From Diphasiastrum complanatum (Eukaryota > Streptophyta > Lycopodiopsida > Lycopodiales > Lycopodiaceae), in assembly GCA_029204225.1 (NCBI GenBank), contig CM055107.1, positions 28,173,410 through 28,237,409 on the forward strand: DNA of 64,000 nt, given 5' to 3'. The notes under the pieces were generated by a model, which was not told where the DNA came from, made no database searches, and saw nothing but the letters and a program-made list of their open reading frames with translations. A program made the translations under genes and the position numbers. Positions within the stretch are counted from its first letter, which is position 1. Each line of letters begins with the position of its first letter. Shown here piece after piece: positions 34,449 through 46,700 of this stretch.

Positions 34449-37400
34449 TGACCCACGGCCTGAAGTAGTGCCGGTCCCTCGGCACTCTGTCGGTTTAGTA
34501 GAGCGTTTTCTTTGCCCGCCTTTGTTGGATGAGGTAGGTGGTGACGTCCTCCATAAAGTTGAGGCGGTCCAATTTTTTTAAGTCCTTTGGCGTGTGAAGA
34601 GACTTGTGGACCCCCCGCAGCCAATCTTGGTCGACCCATGTTTGGAATCGGCGTGTCCATGGATCACCCAGAAGCGTAGCTCAGTAATATACATGAGCTA
34701 TTGGCAGCTAATCTTTGACTTTGTCTAAAGGTAGCGCATTATTAACATCAAAGAATATGAATGGGAGAAAATTGTCCCATTTAGTTTCGATCCCCATCAG
34801 ATGTTCTAAATCCCAGAAGTAAGTGACCGCCGCACGGACTGTGGGATCAGGGCAATTGATGTATTGGTTGGCGAATGCGGTGAGAGCCCTTCTGGCATCT
34901 ACATCCGTAGTCCACCCATATTCTGATTGTACAACCGGCCAATTGAAATTCTGAAGTGTGATCTTGTCCAGAAAGGTGCCGCATTCCGCCCATGTGGATC
35001 ATCGTGGACATGGCAGGAAGTGCGCGTTCACCCGTAATTGTTGTGGACTTGTCACGTAGGCCCTGATGGCCACAGGGTCTCTTTCAAATAACTGCTTATG
35101 CCACTCTGGTTGTGGTTGGAGGGCGGGCAATGCTTGCAGTTTGTTTCCCTTTATGGTCTGAGCTGAGAACGATATCTGCCAGCCGCCTCTTGATGACTTG
35201 TGGGGATACTTTGATAAAAATTTGTTGATTTTCTCCTCCATGGACTTCGATCTTCGAAAAACCCGGCTGGCAGATATCGTACGCGAACCTCTGGATGATG
35301 TTGCTTGGCTTTGGCCCTGGTCTCGCATCTCAGCAGCCCCATCCGTCTGCCCTTGGTCTTGGCCTTCGGACCCTTGATTTGGTTGAGATCCCCCTGATGC
35401 CTGCTGGCTCTGATCTTGGCTGGTACTAGCCTGCGTAGCGTCAAAATTAGGTGGCGATGGAATTACCACGGGGGTGGACTGGGCCTTCGCATCCATGAAT
35501 TTTTGGCACACCTTGAGAGCTTGTTTGGCTTGGGCGAGCTCATGTGTTGCGCTTGTCCGATACTTGTTGAACTCTACCTGGTAGCTGTTTAAGGTTTGGC
35601 TATAAACCTTCACCTGACGCCGTAGAAGATTCATCTCTGATTGAGAAAGCGGCCTTGAGTCCGGTTTAGGTTGAGCTAACCAGACGAGCTTTTCGTCTTG
35701 TAGGGCTTTGACCTCCAACCCCAGGCGCGTATTCTCTGCTTCCAAAAGGGTAAGTTGCGTCTGAATGGGGTCAAGTCATTGGGACGCTTCAGCTTGAAGC
35801 TCCCGCACCTTCCTGGAGGCCTCAATTAACGAGTTGGAGAGGCTTTGGATATATTTGTTGAGGCCCTCCTCCTTCTGCTGCAGCTTGGCAATCTCCTGGT
35901 GCCCTGCTTGTTCATGTTGCTGAGCCATAATCAGCTCTTGCTGCAACTTGGTGAGGTCTGCTCGCAACTGTGTATTACTTGTTGCCAGGTGTAGTACCCT
36001 GCTTTCCAGAATAGCTTTGGCCACTACTGCATCCCAGATGTATTTTCCCAGAGTTTGGTAAGTCGTCGTTAGATCTATGGGAGCAGCCGATACACTGGCA
36101 CTGACAGGGGCTTGTGTTGTATCGGCCCCGACGACTTGTGGAATCCCGTCATCATTATCTTTGATCATGTTCTCATTGGACCTGATGCCATCTGGGGCGG
36201 TAGGATCAGTCCGATTTGGCGATAGTACAAACATTGTTTGGACAAATGCGTCATCAGGCAACGGTTGGTTGCCCTCGGCAATCTTTGTTGGTGAAGCGGG
36301 TGGGGTTTGAGAAATAACTGTGGAAACAGGGGTGAGGACGGTTTGTCCGAACAAGAGGATGGGAGAAACAGAGGGAAACTGGAGGGTGGTGTGGAGTATG
36401 GAAGAAGGTGAGGATGGAGTAGAAAGTGTCTGGCGTGGGAGTGAAAAATTGATAACTTGCATCGATGCCAGAGTGTCGGGGGACAGTTGTGAATCAGAAG
36501 GATTGAATGGAATGGAAGCAATGGTGGCGGCAGGAGTGATGGAAGATGCGATGGTGATGGATGGAGTAGTAGACATTGGAAGAGAAGTAGGAGTGGTATC
36601 AATAGAAGAAACGAGGATGGAGACAAAAACAGATGTGGATGGAACTGGAAGAGAGGTAGCGATAACAAAAATTGGAGTGGGGGGTTGCATGGAAGAAGAA
36701 GTGGTGGTTGTTGATGGGGTGGTTAGTGCGGTAGTGGAGGTGTGTCTTCAGGTAGCAAGTGGAGATGTGGATGTAGAGACAGCGCCACACATTTGTTTGC
36801 TGGCCGTTGTGTTAATAACTGCAGGTTGGGAGGAGGTGGATGCTTGAGATAGTAGATAAAGGTTAGTGTGTGGCACAAGGGTAGACAAAAGAGATGAGCG
36901 TTGGAAACTGCACACTTTCGCCTCGAGAAGTGCATAGGCAAAGTTACACAACAGGGGGCCTGCTGCGATTCGCTCACGGTTGTTAGGTTTGATGGAGTTG
37001 GTTAGTTCTCGAATAAGGAAGCTATGTCAGTCGTATGGCACAATGGAGGGGTTAGGGAATTCCAGAAAGGATTCCACTATCTGACTCAGCAGCTTAGACT
37101 GGATTCTGTCCTTGCAAAATATTGAAATAACTAGAAAGTTATTCAACAGATGCGCAGCCGTCTGAATGACGGGTTCTGTGATAGCTTTTATCATGTAACC
37201 ATTGTTAGTCTGGATGGGAATTTCTGGTGTGGTTTGAGTGACGAATGGTTTGATCAGAGCTTTGGCGTGGCGATGGGAGATGGGTTGACGATCACCGGAC
37301 ATAATGCCAACGGTGACCATCGATTCGGCGTTAATCTTGACCTTGTACGTGGTACCTTGGTAGAGGAAGTGGAAACAAGCCTTGTCCTTGTCCCAGGTGG

Positions 37401-37605
37401 CGTAAGCGTGAAGGGTGAGGCCCATGTTAATCTCAGAATGGAAGAGCGCCGAGTCAAAACCCATTGCCGCTAGAAGTGGACTGGCTGTCTGTAGCCATGG
37501 TTGGATCAGATTGTCAGAGGGTAGAGGCCAAATCTGTGTGGCCTCAGGGATGTCACGCTGGATCACTTGTTTGGTGCCAGAGTCTTCAGAGGATGAGGAG
37601 GCCAT
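34417..37605 (-). pseudogene. Gypsy extra ORF after pol (1062 codons), coiled-coil protein of unknown function
   Basis: One continuous minus-strand frame from ATG 37605 (MASSSSEDSG) to TAA 34417-34419 inside the 3' LTR, with no frameshift found. In-frame stops occur at 37027, about 36748, 35776, 34999, about 34708, 34690 and about 34495, mostly TGA or TAG. An N-terminal globular part (residues ~1-280) is followed by a Ser/Thr/Pro-rich stretch, a long coiled coil (TSNTQLRADLTKLQQELIMA onward; ENTRLGLEVKALQDEKLVW), a Gln/Ser-rich segment and a C-terminal part with aromatic residues (FNWPVVQSEYGW, VRAAVTYFWDLEHLM). No membrane segment or signal peptide is evident, so it does not look like a typical envelope gene. 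Its position matches the env-like/extra ORF of Athila/Tat elements. I do not recognise the family. Confidence 0.75.
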
Positions 37606-37959
37606 GTTAGCAGTGATGATTAATGGTCGGAAAAATAGAAAAAACGGTGGAAAATGGAAAAGGGTGTGGAAACGGCAGAAAACTATGAATAACGAGTATT
37701 GGATGATAAGGAGTGTAATTCAGAGCGCAGATCGGTGTTCAGGAATATCAGATGATAGCTGGTAGGAAGTTTGGTTGCAAACGGAGAACTTGGTAATTTT
37801 AGAGTAAATTTCGGCAGAGCTTCGCTAGCAAAGGTGACAAATGACTCGAATTCAGCCCTTATATAGTGGAATTTAGAGTGCGTGTTAGGTGAAATCCACT
37901 TTCGCTTGTTCAGTTCCACCCAAATTTTGACAGGCACCTTCTTCACAAAATTCTAAGAC

Positions 37960-38320
37960 CTCAGGGAAGTCTACGAGAGTTCAGAAGGTGATTTGACTGC
38001 TATGCGAAGGTTCTGCGAGGGTTCAGGTTGTCTGCGAGGGTTCAACTCTCGCAAGAAATGATCTCTCGCACAACTTGTTCCTCTGATTGGATTTTCAAGA
38101 TCAGACTATGTAGGCAGGCTAATTTCATGACTCTGATTTTATTTAGGCATCTTGAGAGGGTTGGTAAGATGATCTTGATGCTCTGCGAGGGTTCTGAAAG
38201 TTCAGCTTATGGAAACTCTCGCATACACTAAAAAATAATGATTCCTCCATCAGGAACTCTCGCAAAGATTTTCATGGATGTATCTAGGTCAGATCTGGTG
38301 ACTCTCTAATTTTCAAGAGC
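37960..38320 (-). repeat. Second field of the CTGCGAGAGTT motif, between integrase and the extra ORF
   Basis: Units at about 37971, 38001, 38012, 38031, 38044, 38180, 38212 and 38264 in both orientations. The string AACTCTCGCAAGAAATGA here nearly matches one in the 5' leader (49984), so the two fields share ancestry. Confidence 0.78.
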
Positions 38321-38429
38321 TATCTCTCAAGGGATCTCAAAAAATCATGAAAAAAGTGCTCTTTCAGAGTGTTTTTTGACGAGATATCGAGATTTTCTGA
38401 TTTTTAACTTTTGTAAATTGTAAATAGCT

Positions 38430-40025
38430 TCATCTAGGCTTGATTTGACTGTTGGTGATTCTCTGGAAGGTCTGATGGATTCTTGGTAGTAGATCCATCA
38501 GTGCATGCAACTTGTGTTCCCAATCTGATCTACTAGCTTCAACTGTTTTCGTGAGCACGCTACACAGGATCTTATTGGATGATTCTGCTTGCCCATTACC
38601 ACGAGGATAATAAGGCATATTGGTTCTGTGGATCAAGAAGAATTCCTCCAACATGACCTTGATGGTCTCGTTGATGAAATGGCTTCCGCGATCACTGACT
38701 AGTTCCATCGGACATCCGAAGCATACAATGACATTTTCATAAAGGAACTTGGCAGTGGTCCTAGCATCAGCTACTCTTACTGCCTTGGCTTCGACCCATT
38801 TGGTGAGGTAGTCTGTGGCTACAATAATGTATCGAGCCTGGGAACTCCTTGCTGCAGGGTGAATTGGACCAATATAATCCAATTCTCATTTTTCGAACGG
38901 TACTTGGGCTAAGACTGGGTGCAGTAGGTCATAGTTCAATCTCATTGGTCTCCTTGCCCTTTGGCACACATCGCACTTTTTCAAGTATTCCTCCGTATCT
39001 TTATGGATCGTTGACCACCAACATCCTGATTGCAGGATCTTGCGAACTGTAATGTCAGATGCAAAATGACCCCCACCCATGCCTTCATGTGAAAGTGAAA
39101 TGATTTGGGTGGTCTCATGAGGAAGAATACACCGCTGAAGGATTCCATCAAGACCTCTTCGGTACAACTGGCTGACAATCAGCTGATAAGGTCTAGCCTT
39201 CAAGATCAATTTTCGTTGTTTTGCCTTTGATAGTGATTTGTCTGGTTGGCCCCGCATTAGATATTCAACAATGTCGGCAGCCCATTCTGGTACTGTGTCC
39301 ACGTAAAATAAGGCAACATCTGCCAACTCATCATCGGGTTGGGTTGCAATCTCCTTTCCCTTGATTCGTGACACATGATCTGCCATGTAGTGTTGTTTTC
39401 CCTTGTGAACTACTATCCGAAAATCAAACTCCAATAACAAAAGTAGCCATATGGTGATTCTTTCGGTGTTGCAAGTTTTATTAACGAGATAGAGCAAGGG
39501 TTGATGGTCCGTATAAAAAGCAAAATGTGTGGCCATCAAGTAATGTCGAAATTTTTTAACCGCATAGATCATTGCCAGTGCTTCTCGCTTTGTGGTTGAA
39601 TAGTTCATTTCGGTATCATTGAGTTGTCGGCTTGCAAACCAGATTGGAAAATCCTTTTTGTGTTCACCTGGCTGGGTTAAGACTGCTCCAACTACATACT
39701 TTGATGTGTCTGTATGCACGTGAAACTCAATGGACCAATTGGGTGGGCGTAAGATTGGTGCTGAAACCAATGCATCCTTAAGCTTTTGAAAAGCCTTTAG
39801 GGCCTCCTCATTCCAATGTGGATCCGTTGTGAGTTTGTAGATTGGTCTGGCTAACTCCGCAAAACCAAGAATGAAGATCCCATAATAGTTAGCATGACCC
39901 ATGAAAATGTAGACCTCGCAGATCGTCCCCGGTGGTGGTAGATCAATAATGATCCTGATCTTTGATAAATCTGTGGCGATCCCGTGTCTTGACACTATAT
40001 GGCCGAGAATCAAGCCACGTGTCAC
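38430..40025 (-). pseudogene. Gypsy RNase H and integrase
   Basis: RNase H: VHTDTSKYVVGAVLTQPG, FASRQLNDTEMNYSTTKREA, FRHYLMATHFAFYTDHQPLL, VVHKGKQHYMADHVSRI. Integrase zinc domain: LPHETTQIISLSHEGMGGGH, CWWSTIHKD, KKCDVCQRA. A TGA at 38886-38888 sits where Trp is expected (PFEKxELDYIGPI), then the core domain has D,D,E residues in DYIGP, LVSDRGSHF and GNGQAESSN. The C-terminus ends early near 38430. Same RNase H lineage as the fragment at 13110-13364. Confidence 0.9.
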
Positions 40026-40885
40026 CCAGAATTGACATTTTTTTGGATTAAGGGAGATCTAGTATTCGCGGCATTTTTGTAACACCTTCTCCAAATTGGA
40101 TAAGTGTTCTGAATCTGGTCCATGCACACACAGATCATCCAAATTTCCAAATTTTTTTGCAAATTATCTTTGAATGCCACCTGCATGACTCGCTGGAAAG
40201 TGCTTGGGGCATTGCAAAGTCCGAATGGCATCACTTTATAGGCATAGGTTCCTCATTCCATGGCAAATGCTGTCTTGTGCTAGTCTTGGGGGACTATTTT
40301 CACTTGGTTGTAGCCGCTGAAGCCGTCCAAAAAATTATAGGCTTTGGCGCCAGCTACCCTATCGAGGACACTTTCCGTAAATGGTAAAGGAAAATGGTCC
40401 TTTTTGGTGACTGTATTTAGCGCCTTCAGATTCACACAGATCCGCATTTTGCCATTCTTCTTGAATACTATAACTATCGGCGATACCCATTTTGTGTGTT
40501 CGATCTCGTAAATGAAATTTGCGTCCATTAGCTTTTGCAACTCCTGCTTGATCAGTTCTGTATAATTTGGGTTGCAGCGGTAGTAATGGCTCACCTTGGG
40601 GACTGCTCCGTCCACCAAGGGTATGGTATGTTGGACTACTGTTGGCGGAATTCCCTTTAGATCACTATAGCTCCAGGCAAAATAGTCTTTATATTCCACC
40701 AACAAGGATCGTAGTCTCTTGAACTGCGTGGGTGTTAGCTGCTCTCCCACATGCACTATCTTTTCTTCTTCTCCTGGCTCCGCAAGATTCATTGGCTGTG
40801 TTTGCGCAGGTCCCTCAAAGACTTGTTTCGCTAGTGCCTGACTTTGATCAGGTCCTCGCTGGGCTTGCGACATCATGATTACCAC
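40022..40885 (-). pseudogene. Gypsy reverse transcriptase
   Basis: RT palm and fingers: WSYSDLKGIPPTVVQHTIPL, YRCNPNYTELIKQELQKLMD, WVSPIVIVFKKNGKMRICVN, LKALNTVTKKDHFPLPFTES and FLDGFSGYNQVKI (first catalytic Asp). Then TAG at 40280 and TGA near 40253, where Gln and Trp are expected, and MPFGLCNAPSTFQRVMQVAF. The catalytic YVDD is replaced by NLDD after a frameshift in the A-run (40152-40158 on plus); both Asp codons remain, in the shifted frame. Dead in this copy. Confidence 0.88.
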
Positions 40886-42286
40886 GTCGTCGAGATTCCT
40901 CTTTCAGCATATTGATCTTGGCCCGACTGGTCATTTTTTGATTTTTTGTCGTCTCTGTAGAAGATGACGTTGTATTTGAGTCCAACTGAATTGACTTTAA
41001 GGAATCCAACACCTTCTTTTTGCTCTTTTTTGTCATTTTGGTGGGTTCATCCTTGTTGTCTTTCTTCGAGACTACTGTGACATTCGCCTCATGGTTGCGA
41101 ATATCAATGTCTACTGTAGCTATCGCCTCTTCGGGTAGGTCACTCCATCGGATCACCTGGTTGTAGCTTTGCTTCAATTGATTCTTCTTATTCACAGGTG
41201 CCTTGGGTGGATCGATCCTTGAGACTTTCGCCATAGTAGACTTTTGTGGTGGTTGAGCTGGTACCTTCTTGGTTCCGTAACGATCTGGGTCCATGTGGTG
41301 TATGACCTGTTCATCAGTCAGCTCAATCTCCTTATCATAAGTTAGAGCATGTTGCCAAAGGACTAGATCATCTTCCACTGGGTTCTCAATAGGCTCTGCT
41401 GACAGCCATGCTAGGTTTATCATATTCACCCCAAATGTGATTAGTGTGTCGATAGTGTAACATTTGGGTGAAGATGTACTAGGTTCTGGATCTGATTCAT
41501 ATTGACATGCCTGGCAGTCAATAGTTGCTAATGCATCTGTCCATCTCACGACATCCGTCTCTAAATGATAGTGACCTCCCTTGGCTAGCCTTGGGCGATC
41601 AATCGTATGATTTGTCGTGGATGATCCGTCATCAGCCTTGGGTGCAATAGGTTTCACTGCCCATGTGGTTGGATCAACCTTTACAACCTGTTTTCTGTTC
41701 TCGAAGGTGAGTTTCCCTGTACTCCAGTTGTGTACTACTTGCGCAGTCCTCAAGCAAGGTCTTCCCAGTAAGACACGATATGCAGATGGAGATTCAGGTA
41801 TATCCATGACTACAAAAGTAATCACAAACTGCATGCCTGCTATCTTGATGGGGATATCAGCAACTACACCTTTTGGTTTCACACAAGATTGATCTGCTAG
41901 TTTGATGGCGAATCTTGCTGGCTTCAATCCTTGCAAACCCCATTTTTCATATAAAGTAGTGGAGATCAGATTGACACCCGATCCTCCTCGTCCTCGTATC
42001 TCTTGTGTTTGATTGGCAAAGTGATGTTGTGTTCCTCACTTTCCCATGCTGCTCCGATGTGGAGGACGTTATTTGTTTCATCATAGCCCGCACAATATAT
42101 GGGCTCAGGCGCTACTGGCTCCTCATCCACTTTGGCCCATTCAGCTAGAAGGCTTTTCGCTTGTGGTGCAATCCACAATAGTTCCCCAAGTGGTAAACTA
42201 ACATGGCTTGACAACAAAAGTGTGAGCCTTTCAGTGCGTGGTACCTCAAGCTCTACCATGTGAAAAGGTGGTTCATGTTGGTGCAA
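40848..42286 (-). pseudogene. Gypsy protease region (retropepsin-like) and linker
   Basis: Encodes MVELEVPRTERLTLLLSSHV, then across a frameshift near 41975 the retropepsin-like domain: GGSGVNLISTTLYEKWGL, ARFAIKLADQSCVKPKGVVA, IAGMQFVITFVVMDIPESPS and YRVLLGRPCLRTAQVVHNW. The flap and core strands are present, but the Asp expected just before GGSG reads as Arg here (CGA), so catalysis is doubtful. A Lys/Ser/Thr-rich linker follows to 40848, where another frameshift leads to RT. Confidence 0.78.
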
Positions 42287-42620
42287 CCGATCATTTTGAT
42301 CAGTGCGCAGTGGTGAGCCCGCTTGTGGTTCCCGTTCGACGCCGACTGGAGGTTCTGTGGGATGGTCTCTTTCTTGCTCTTTTTTCTCCGCTTGTGCTTT
42401 CTGTACCCAGTGTCTTATTTTCTAGTACTGTCTTCTCTCTTCCCTCATGTTTGGATATGGCGCTGAAGTTGAGGGTTGGTCGTCAATGACCGATGGTGGT
42501 GGTGAGGGAGTTACTTCCTTCCTCTTCTATGCTCGCGTAACAGCTAACACAGGAGCGTGGAATTGTCGACCTTCCGATGACATCCCCGCTGGAATTGTTG
42601 GTTGCTGTATGGCAATGAGG

Positions 42621-43063
42621 TTAAGAGGTGCACTGGTTCCAGGTTTCAAATGGACAATTCTTGTACCAGTGTCCATAACCGCATTCTGGGCAGGAGGTTG
42701 TATATTGTCCCTTGTAGGGACATTTTGGTATTCTGTGTCCTTCGCCACATCCGAAGCAGCCGTAATTTCTTCTGCCTTGGCGCTGAGTTTGAGCTGCATA
42801 GGTCAAAACATATTCATTTATGGCAAGGTCTATAAATGGTTCATCTGGTTCGTACCATTGCTTGTGCTCAGGTTGAGGTGGCATTTGCATCTCTAGTTCC
42901 ACTACTGTCAGATTTACATGGGCCACTTGTTGATTGGCTGGCCCTAGTGGAGCAGGTAAGGCCATACGCTGCGGTTGATTTGGTGCGCCGTACCTTGGTG
43001 CCGCGTTGGGTGCCCCTTGATGATAATAATAGGAAGTCTGATAAGGACTTCTCTTCTGTCGAA
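42621..43063 (-). pseudogene. Gypsy Gag, downstream half (nucleocapsid)
   Basis: Continues the Gag frame after the nested copia. A Pro/Gln-rich spacer, then two knuckle-like motifs CFGCGEGHRIPKC and CPECGYGHWYKNC. A frameshift near 42645 moves the frame into the segment encoding GTSAPLNLIAIQQPTIPAGM, and in-frame TAGs follow at 42527-42529 and about 42422. The 5866-bp insertion preserves the reading relation to the upstream half at 48930-49480. Confidence 0.8.
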
Positions 43064-43068
43064 CAATC
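43064..43068. repeat. Inner copia target-site duplication (CAATC), left
   Basis: Matches 48930-48934; lies in the gypsy Gag. Confidence 0.94.
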
Positions 43069-43721
43069 TGTGAAAAACTCAGATCCAAAAGATGCTAAAG
43101 TTTCATAAAGATCTTGGCCATGGAAGTTATGCACATCTAGATTGAAAAAATGATAGAAATTGTGATGTTAAGCATACTAAACATCAACTAAACATCAAAA
43201 TCTGATCATAAGCTTCCACAAACAGAAACTTGCTGTCCCTGTCCGTACTTCAGAGCCTACAACCTGCATTTCACACGTGTGAAGCCATAGCAACAAAGAA
43301 ATCACAATTCTAGTGGCTAGAATGCAAGATATGAACAAAAAAGTGAGAGAGAAGAAGATGGACCTTCAAAGAGCATAACATTCATTCAATAGAATGAAAA
43401 TGAGATGTGTACATACTCGTGGAGATGGCTATTTATAGCAGCCATAGTGCCTCTTGGCCACTTGTCTTATGATAGGCTAAAATTGGGGTCCAATAGGATT
43501 CACCCATATACCTAGAAATTTGGTCAAATAGGAATGCACCAAATTATGAGCCAATAGAAGAGCTCCACACTCGACCTCCTCTAATTAATGTGACCTCAAA
43601 AGTAGTGTACACATACTTTGGGCCTCTACATACATGTATGAACCTATCTCTAACTTTTATTTGGCCATAGGCCTACAAAATCTCAAGTTAGGAAAATACT
43701 ACTAGTTGACAATTTTTCACA
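43069..43721 (-). repeat. Inner copia 3' LTR (653 bp)
   Basis: Same length as the 5' LTR. The last codons of Gag-Pol (Val and TGA) overlap its first bases. Confidence 0.96.
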
Positions 43722-46700
43722 CTCCCTCTTCAACTAGTTTTAGCATAGATTTAGAAAGTACACCAAGACTTGTTCTATGCTTGAAAAATAAGTCCTTTCC
43801 CAATGCTTTGGTAAAGATATCAGCCACACATTCCTTTGATGGGACATGTTCAAGCTTGATCTCTTTTGCCAACACTTGTTCTCTCACAAAATGGTAAGCC
43901 ACCTCGATATGTTTGCTCCTTGCATGGAAAACCGGATTGCTTGCTAGACTTTGGGCTGAAAGGTTGTCACAAAAGATGATTGGACTCTCTGAAAAATCCA
44001 GCAAATGAAGCTCCATAATCATCCTCTTGATCCACACCATCTCCTTTGTGCATGATGTCAAAGCTTTGTACTCGGCCTCACTAGAAGAAAGTGATATAGT
44101 TGCTTGTTTCTTCGACATCCATGAGATAGCTCCATCACCTATGAAAATAGCATGTGCATTTATGGATTTTCTATCCATAAGGTCTCCTGCAAAATCTGAA
44201 TCTGAAAAACCAAATAAGTTAGGTGATGAGCCTCTATAAACAATGCCAAAATCTTTTGTTCCCGAGATGTATCTCAAGATCCTCTTTCCTAGTTTCCAAT
44301 GTTCTATGCTAGGATCTTGCATGAATTGGCTTAATCTACCAACACAATAAGATAAATCAGGTCTTGTGATGGTTAGATATATAAGAGAACCTATTAGCTT
44401 CCTATAGAGAGTAATGTCCTCGAAGGATCTTTCATTACCTCTTATAGTTAGCTTTACATGTGATTCCATAGGTGTATCAATAGGATTTGCATCTACCATA
44501 TGAAATCTATTGAGAATAGAAATAGCATACTTCTCTTGTGAAATAAAAGTGATTTGAGAAGTTCTAATTACTTCTATTCCTAAGATATAGCTCAAAAGAC
44601 CAAGATCATGCACTTCAAATTCCTTTTTTAGTGCTTTCTTGATATCTTCTATATCTTCCTTGTTCCCTCCACTTAAAATAATGTCATCCACATAAATTAG
44701 AAGGATTGTAACATCATTAGCACTAATTCTAAAGTAAAGTGAATGATCATACTCACTCATAGTGAAGTTTTGAGAAAGTAGAAAAGAGTTAAGCCTAGCA
44801 TACCAACTCCTTGGTGCTTGCTTAAGACCATACAAACTTTTTTGTAGAAAACACACATGATTAGGCTTGCTATGAGAAACATAGCTCTCGGGTTGCTCCA
44901 TGTAGACTTCCTCTTCAAGATCACCATTCAAGAAGGCATTAGAAATGTCTAATTGCCAAAGATCCCATCCATAAAGAGTTGCAAGGGAAATGATTACTCT
45001 TATGCTCACCATCTTTGCCACGGGTGCAAAGGTTTCCTCATAGTCAATGCCATGCTCTTGAGCATAACCTTTAGCCACCAACCTTGCCTTCAACTTGTTG
45101 ATAGATCCATCTTGATTTGTCTTTACCTTGAAGATCCATTTGCATCCAATTGCACTTTTGCCCTTTGGAAGCTCCACCAATCTCCATGTGTTGTTCTTCA
45201 TAAGTGCTTCAAACTCAAGATCCATTGCTTGGATCCATTCCTCTTCTTGCCTTGCTTCATCTACACATGAAGGTACATCAAAAGAAGTTAGGAAAGCATA
45301 GTTGGATCCATCCACCACTTGCTTACCTTTGCCATCATAAGTGAGCCTTGAGGGTTTCACTTTATGCCTTGGAGTTCTCCTTGGAATTTGACTTGAAGAG
45401 GCTTCTTCAACATCCACATCCAATGTGTCATCAACTCCATTGTCATCAAGCACATTAGTTGCAACAACACCATCATCACTTGAAACAACTTTTGGAATGT
45501 TACCTTCATCAAAAATGACATCCCTACTTGTGAACACTTTCTTGATTGAAGGAACATAAATCCTATATGCTTTGCTTACTTCACTATAACCAACAAAAAT
45601 GCCCTTTCTTGAAGATGGATCCTCCTTAGTTCTATCATCAAGAGTAATGTTGAAGTAGCAAATGCATCCAAAAGTTCTTAGAAACTTGACATTAGGCTTC
45701 GTACCAAACAAAGCTTCAAAAGGGGTTTTTCCTTCCAATACAACACTTGGCCATCTATTGCATAGGAAATTTGCACACAACAAAGCATCACTCCAAAAAG
45801 GTTTAGGAAGATTAGCATTCAATCTCATTGCCTTTGCACTCTCACACAAGGTTCTATTCTTCCTCTCGGCCACTCCATTTTGTTGTGGTGTTCTTGGACA
45901 TGTGTACTCCCTCTTGATCCCATGCTCATCGCAAAAGGCTTTGAATTTGTTAGAAATGTATTCACCACCATTGTCGCTCCTCAAGCATTTGATTTTGGTT
46001 GTAAATTGAGTCTCAATAGCAACTTTGAACTTGACAAACACATCAAACACCTCATCCTTGCTCTTTAGTAGATAAACCCAACAAAATCTACTAAAATCAT
46101 CAATGAAAGTTACATACATCTTAGCACCTCCATTGCTAATTGTAGTAACACCATGAATATCCGAATGCAAGAGAGAAAAAGGCATCTTAGATCTAGATAT
46201 AGATCTAGTATATGGCAATCTATGTGATTTAGACAAAGCACATTCTTCACAAACATGATTCAAGCAAGTAAGAGACTTGGGAAGTCCCCTTACTACCTCC
46301 TTTTTGGCTATTACCTCCAAGGCCTTGTAGTTGAGATGTCCCATCCTTTTATGCCATACCTCTTGAATTGACATTTGTTCATTTGCCATGCATCCAACTT
46401 GGTTAGCAACAACACATGCATCAAGCTTGAACAATTTCCCTTGCCTTTTCCCTTTTGCAATGATACTACACCCCTTTTTGATCAAGCAAGCATCACCATC
46501 AAACTCAACTTTGAATCCTTTGTCAAGCATTTGGCTTACACTAAGTAAGTTCTTGGTAATGGATGGAATGAGCAAAACATCTTTCAATTCTATATTCCTA
46601 TTTGTAGAAAGTGAAATAGGAATTGTGCCAATCCCCTTGATTGCACACTCACCATCATTTGCGGTATAGATTACCTTCCTATCACCATCAAATGCCATTA

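Noticed and set aside
36320-36847. 175-codon plus-strand ORF opposite the gypsy extra ORF
   Set aside because: Antisense shadow of the Ser/Thr/Pro-rich stretch; Val/Glu-rich composition mirrors the complement and no domain is seen.
40022-40234. Programmed frameshift in gypsy RT
   Set aside because: The same element has many other stops and shifts, so decay is the simpler explanation.
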